DNA from: JAGLSB01 sp023135955
GTDB lineage: Bacteria; Bacteroidota; Bacteroidia; Bacteroidales; GCA-2748055
DNA: 6,906 nucleotides
Assembly (NCBI GenBank): GCA_030673645.1
Contig: DAOVIO010000196.1
Coordinates: forward strand, 1-6,906
Direction of reading: 5' to 3'
Shown here: one piece after another, positions 6,064-6,906 of the stretch
Numbering within the stretch: position 1 is the stretch's first letter
Layout: every line of letters begins with the position of its first letter
Made by a program: the position numbers and the translations under genes
The notes under the pieces: model-generated
The model's database searches: none
The model's input: only the letters and a program-made list of their open reading frames with translations
What the model was told of the DNA's origin: nothing

Positions 6064-6906
6064 ATGATTAAAAATTTAATTTCACAATATGTAGCAGGCA
6101 TTAGTCCTTCCGCTACAGAAGAAACTTCTTTTATGGCGAATAAACTTAAGAGACAAGGTATAGATATAATAAGTTTCGCCCAGGGAGAACCGGATTTCGA
6201 TACTCCAGATAACATCAAAAAAGCAGCCATAATAGCCATTAATGAAGGTTTTACTAAATATACGGATGTCCCTGGCATTCCAGAACTCAGAAAGGCTGTT
6301 GCGGATAAGTTCAAGAGAGAAAACGGAATAGAATACGAATCCAGTCAGATTTTAATATGTAATGGTGGTAAACAAGCACTTTACGAAGTTTTTAGGACCA
6401 TCTGCGAAGAAGGAGACCAAGTATTAATTCCTACTCCCTGCTACGTGAGCTATGCTGAACAGATTAAGCTTGCTGGAGCAGAACCAGTCTTTTTTAAAAC
6501 AAAAGAGGAAAATAATTTTCGTCCCACTCTTGAGGAAGTCAAGTCAAATCTTACTCCCAGAGTTAAGGCTTTTATAATAAATAGTCCCAATAATCCGACT
6601 GGCTCTATTGTTGAAAAAGAACAGTTAAAAAAGATAGCAAAGTTACTTGTAGAGCGGGGAGTGTACATGATCACGGACGAGGTATATGAACATCTTGTTT
6701 ACGATGGCAGGAATCACATTAGTGCCGCCTCTTTGGGCAAGAAGGAAAAGGAGATGTCCATAACTGTCAACAGTGTTTCGAAGACCTATGCCATGACAGG
6801 TTGGCGTGTAGGTTATGCAGCAGGTCCCCAGGAGATCATAAAGGCCATGAGCAATCTTCAGGGTCATGCAACGGGTAATGTTAATTCTATAGCTCAGAAA
6901 GCGACC
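6064..6906 (+). CDS. Class I/II PLP-dependent aminotransferase, aspartate aminotransferase-like (3' end cut by window)
   Basis: 281 codons are open to the right edge; the family is usually near 390-400 residues, so about the last quarter is missing. Start ATG at 6064 has GGAG (6053-6056) seven bases upstream. Fold type I landmarks: FAQGEPDF at 38-45, KYTDVPGIPELR at 65-76, NGGKQAL at 100-106, PTPCYVSY at 123-130 (Y127 where Thermus-type aspartate aminotransferase has the ring-stacking Trp), SPNNPTG at 174-180, TDEVYEHLVYDG at 204-215 (D205 and Y208 contact PLP), and SVSKTYAMTGWRVGY at 237-251 with K240 the Schiff-base lysine. K103 in GGKQAL matches a lysine reported to help bind acidic substrates in the Ib aspartate aminotransferases. 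The exact substrate is uncertain; subfamily Ib members include aspartate, prephenate and broad-range enzymes. It follows the ferredoxin gene by 58 bases without a visible terminator, so it may share its transcript. Confidence 0.93.
   Translation, partial: MIKNLISQYVAGISPSATEETSFMANKLKRQGIDIISFAQGEPDFDTPDNIKKAAIIAINEGFTKYTDVPGIPELRKAVADKFKRENGIEYESSQILICNGGKQALYEVFRTICEEGDQVLIPTPCYVSYAEQIKLAGAEPVFFKTKEENNFRPTLEEVKSNLTPRVKAFIINSPNNPTGSIVEKEQLKKIAKLLVERGVYMITDEVYEHLVYDGRNHISAASLGKKEKEMSITVNSVSKTYAMTGWRVGYAAGPQEIIKAMSNLQGHATGNVNSIAQKAT

Noticed and set aside
6042..6867. Minus-strand ORFs at 6042-6314, 6450-6674 and 6643-6867
   Set aside because: They are antisense to the aminotransferase reading frame, which carries all the PLP motifs.

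Overview
The window is AT-rich DNA (roughly two thirds A+T by eye). All recognisable genes are on the + strand, mostly with strong AGGAG-type ribosome binding sites. A periplasmic-binding-protein TRAP transporter next to an aldehyde:ferredoxin oxidoreductase (AOR) family enzyme and a two-cluster ferredoxin points to an anaerobic, low-GC, fermentative or syntrophic bacterium. A Firmicutes-like or Atribacterota-like host would fit, but this is inference: no taxonomic marker is present.

Layout. Positions 1-472 hold no clear gene. They contain short open stretches in shifting frames that may be the worn end of an upstream gene, one plausible sigma70-type promoter, repeated Shine-Dalgarno-like motifs and an inverted repeat. 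Positions 473-3452 encode a complete TRAP transporter in the order binding protein (dctP), small membrane subunit (dctQ), large membrane subunit (dctM), with a strong stem-loop between dctP and dctQ. A 327-base gap (3453-3779) follows, holding a 65-codon open frame of unknown meaning. Positions 3780-6005 encode an AOR-family tungsten/molybdenum pterin enzyme and, directly abutting it, an 88-residue 2x[4Fe-4S] protein. After 58 bases comes a class I/II PLP aminotransferase that runs off the right edge.

How the parts could work together (inference). The TRAP system would import an organic anion using an ion gradient. The AOR would oxidise an aldehyde or related carbonyl compound, or reduce the acid, and pass electrons through its own cluster to the small ferredoxin. 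The aminotransferase would interconvert a 2-oxo acid and an amino acid. The substrate cannot be read from the sequence. The most notable point is that the AOR departs from the classical family at several cofactor-site positions: an Asn where the first cluster Cys is expected, and a changed first pterin-binding motif. It may therefore belong to a divergent subfamily.
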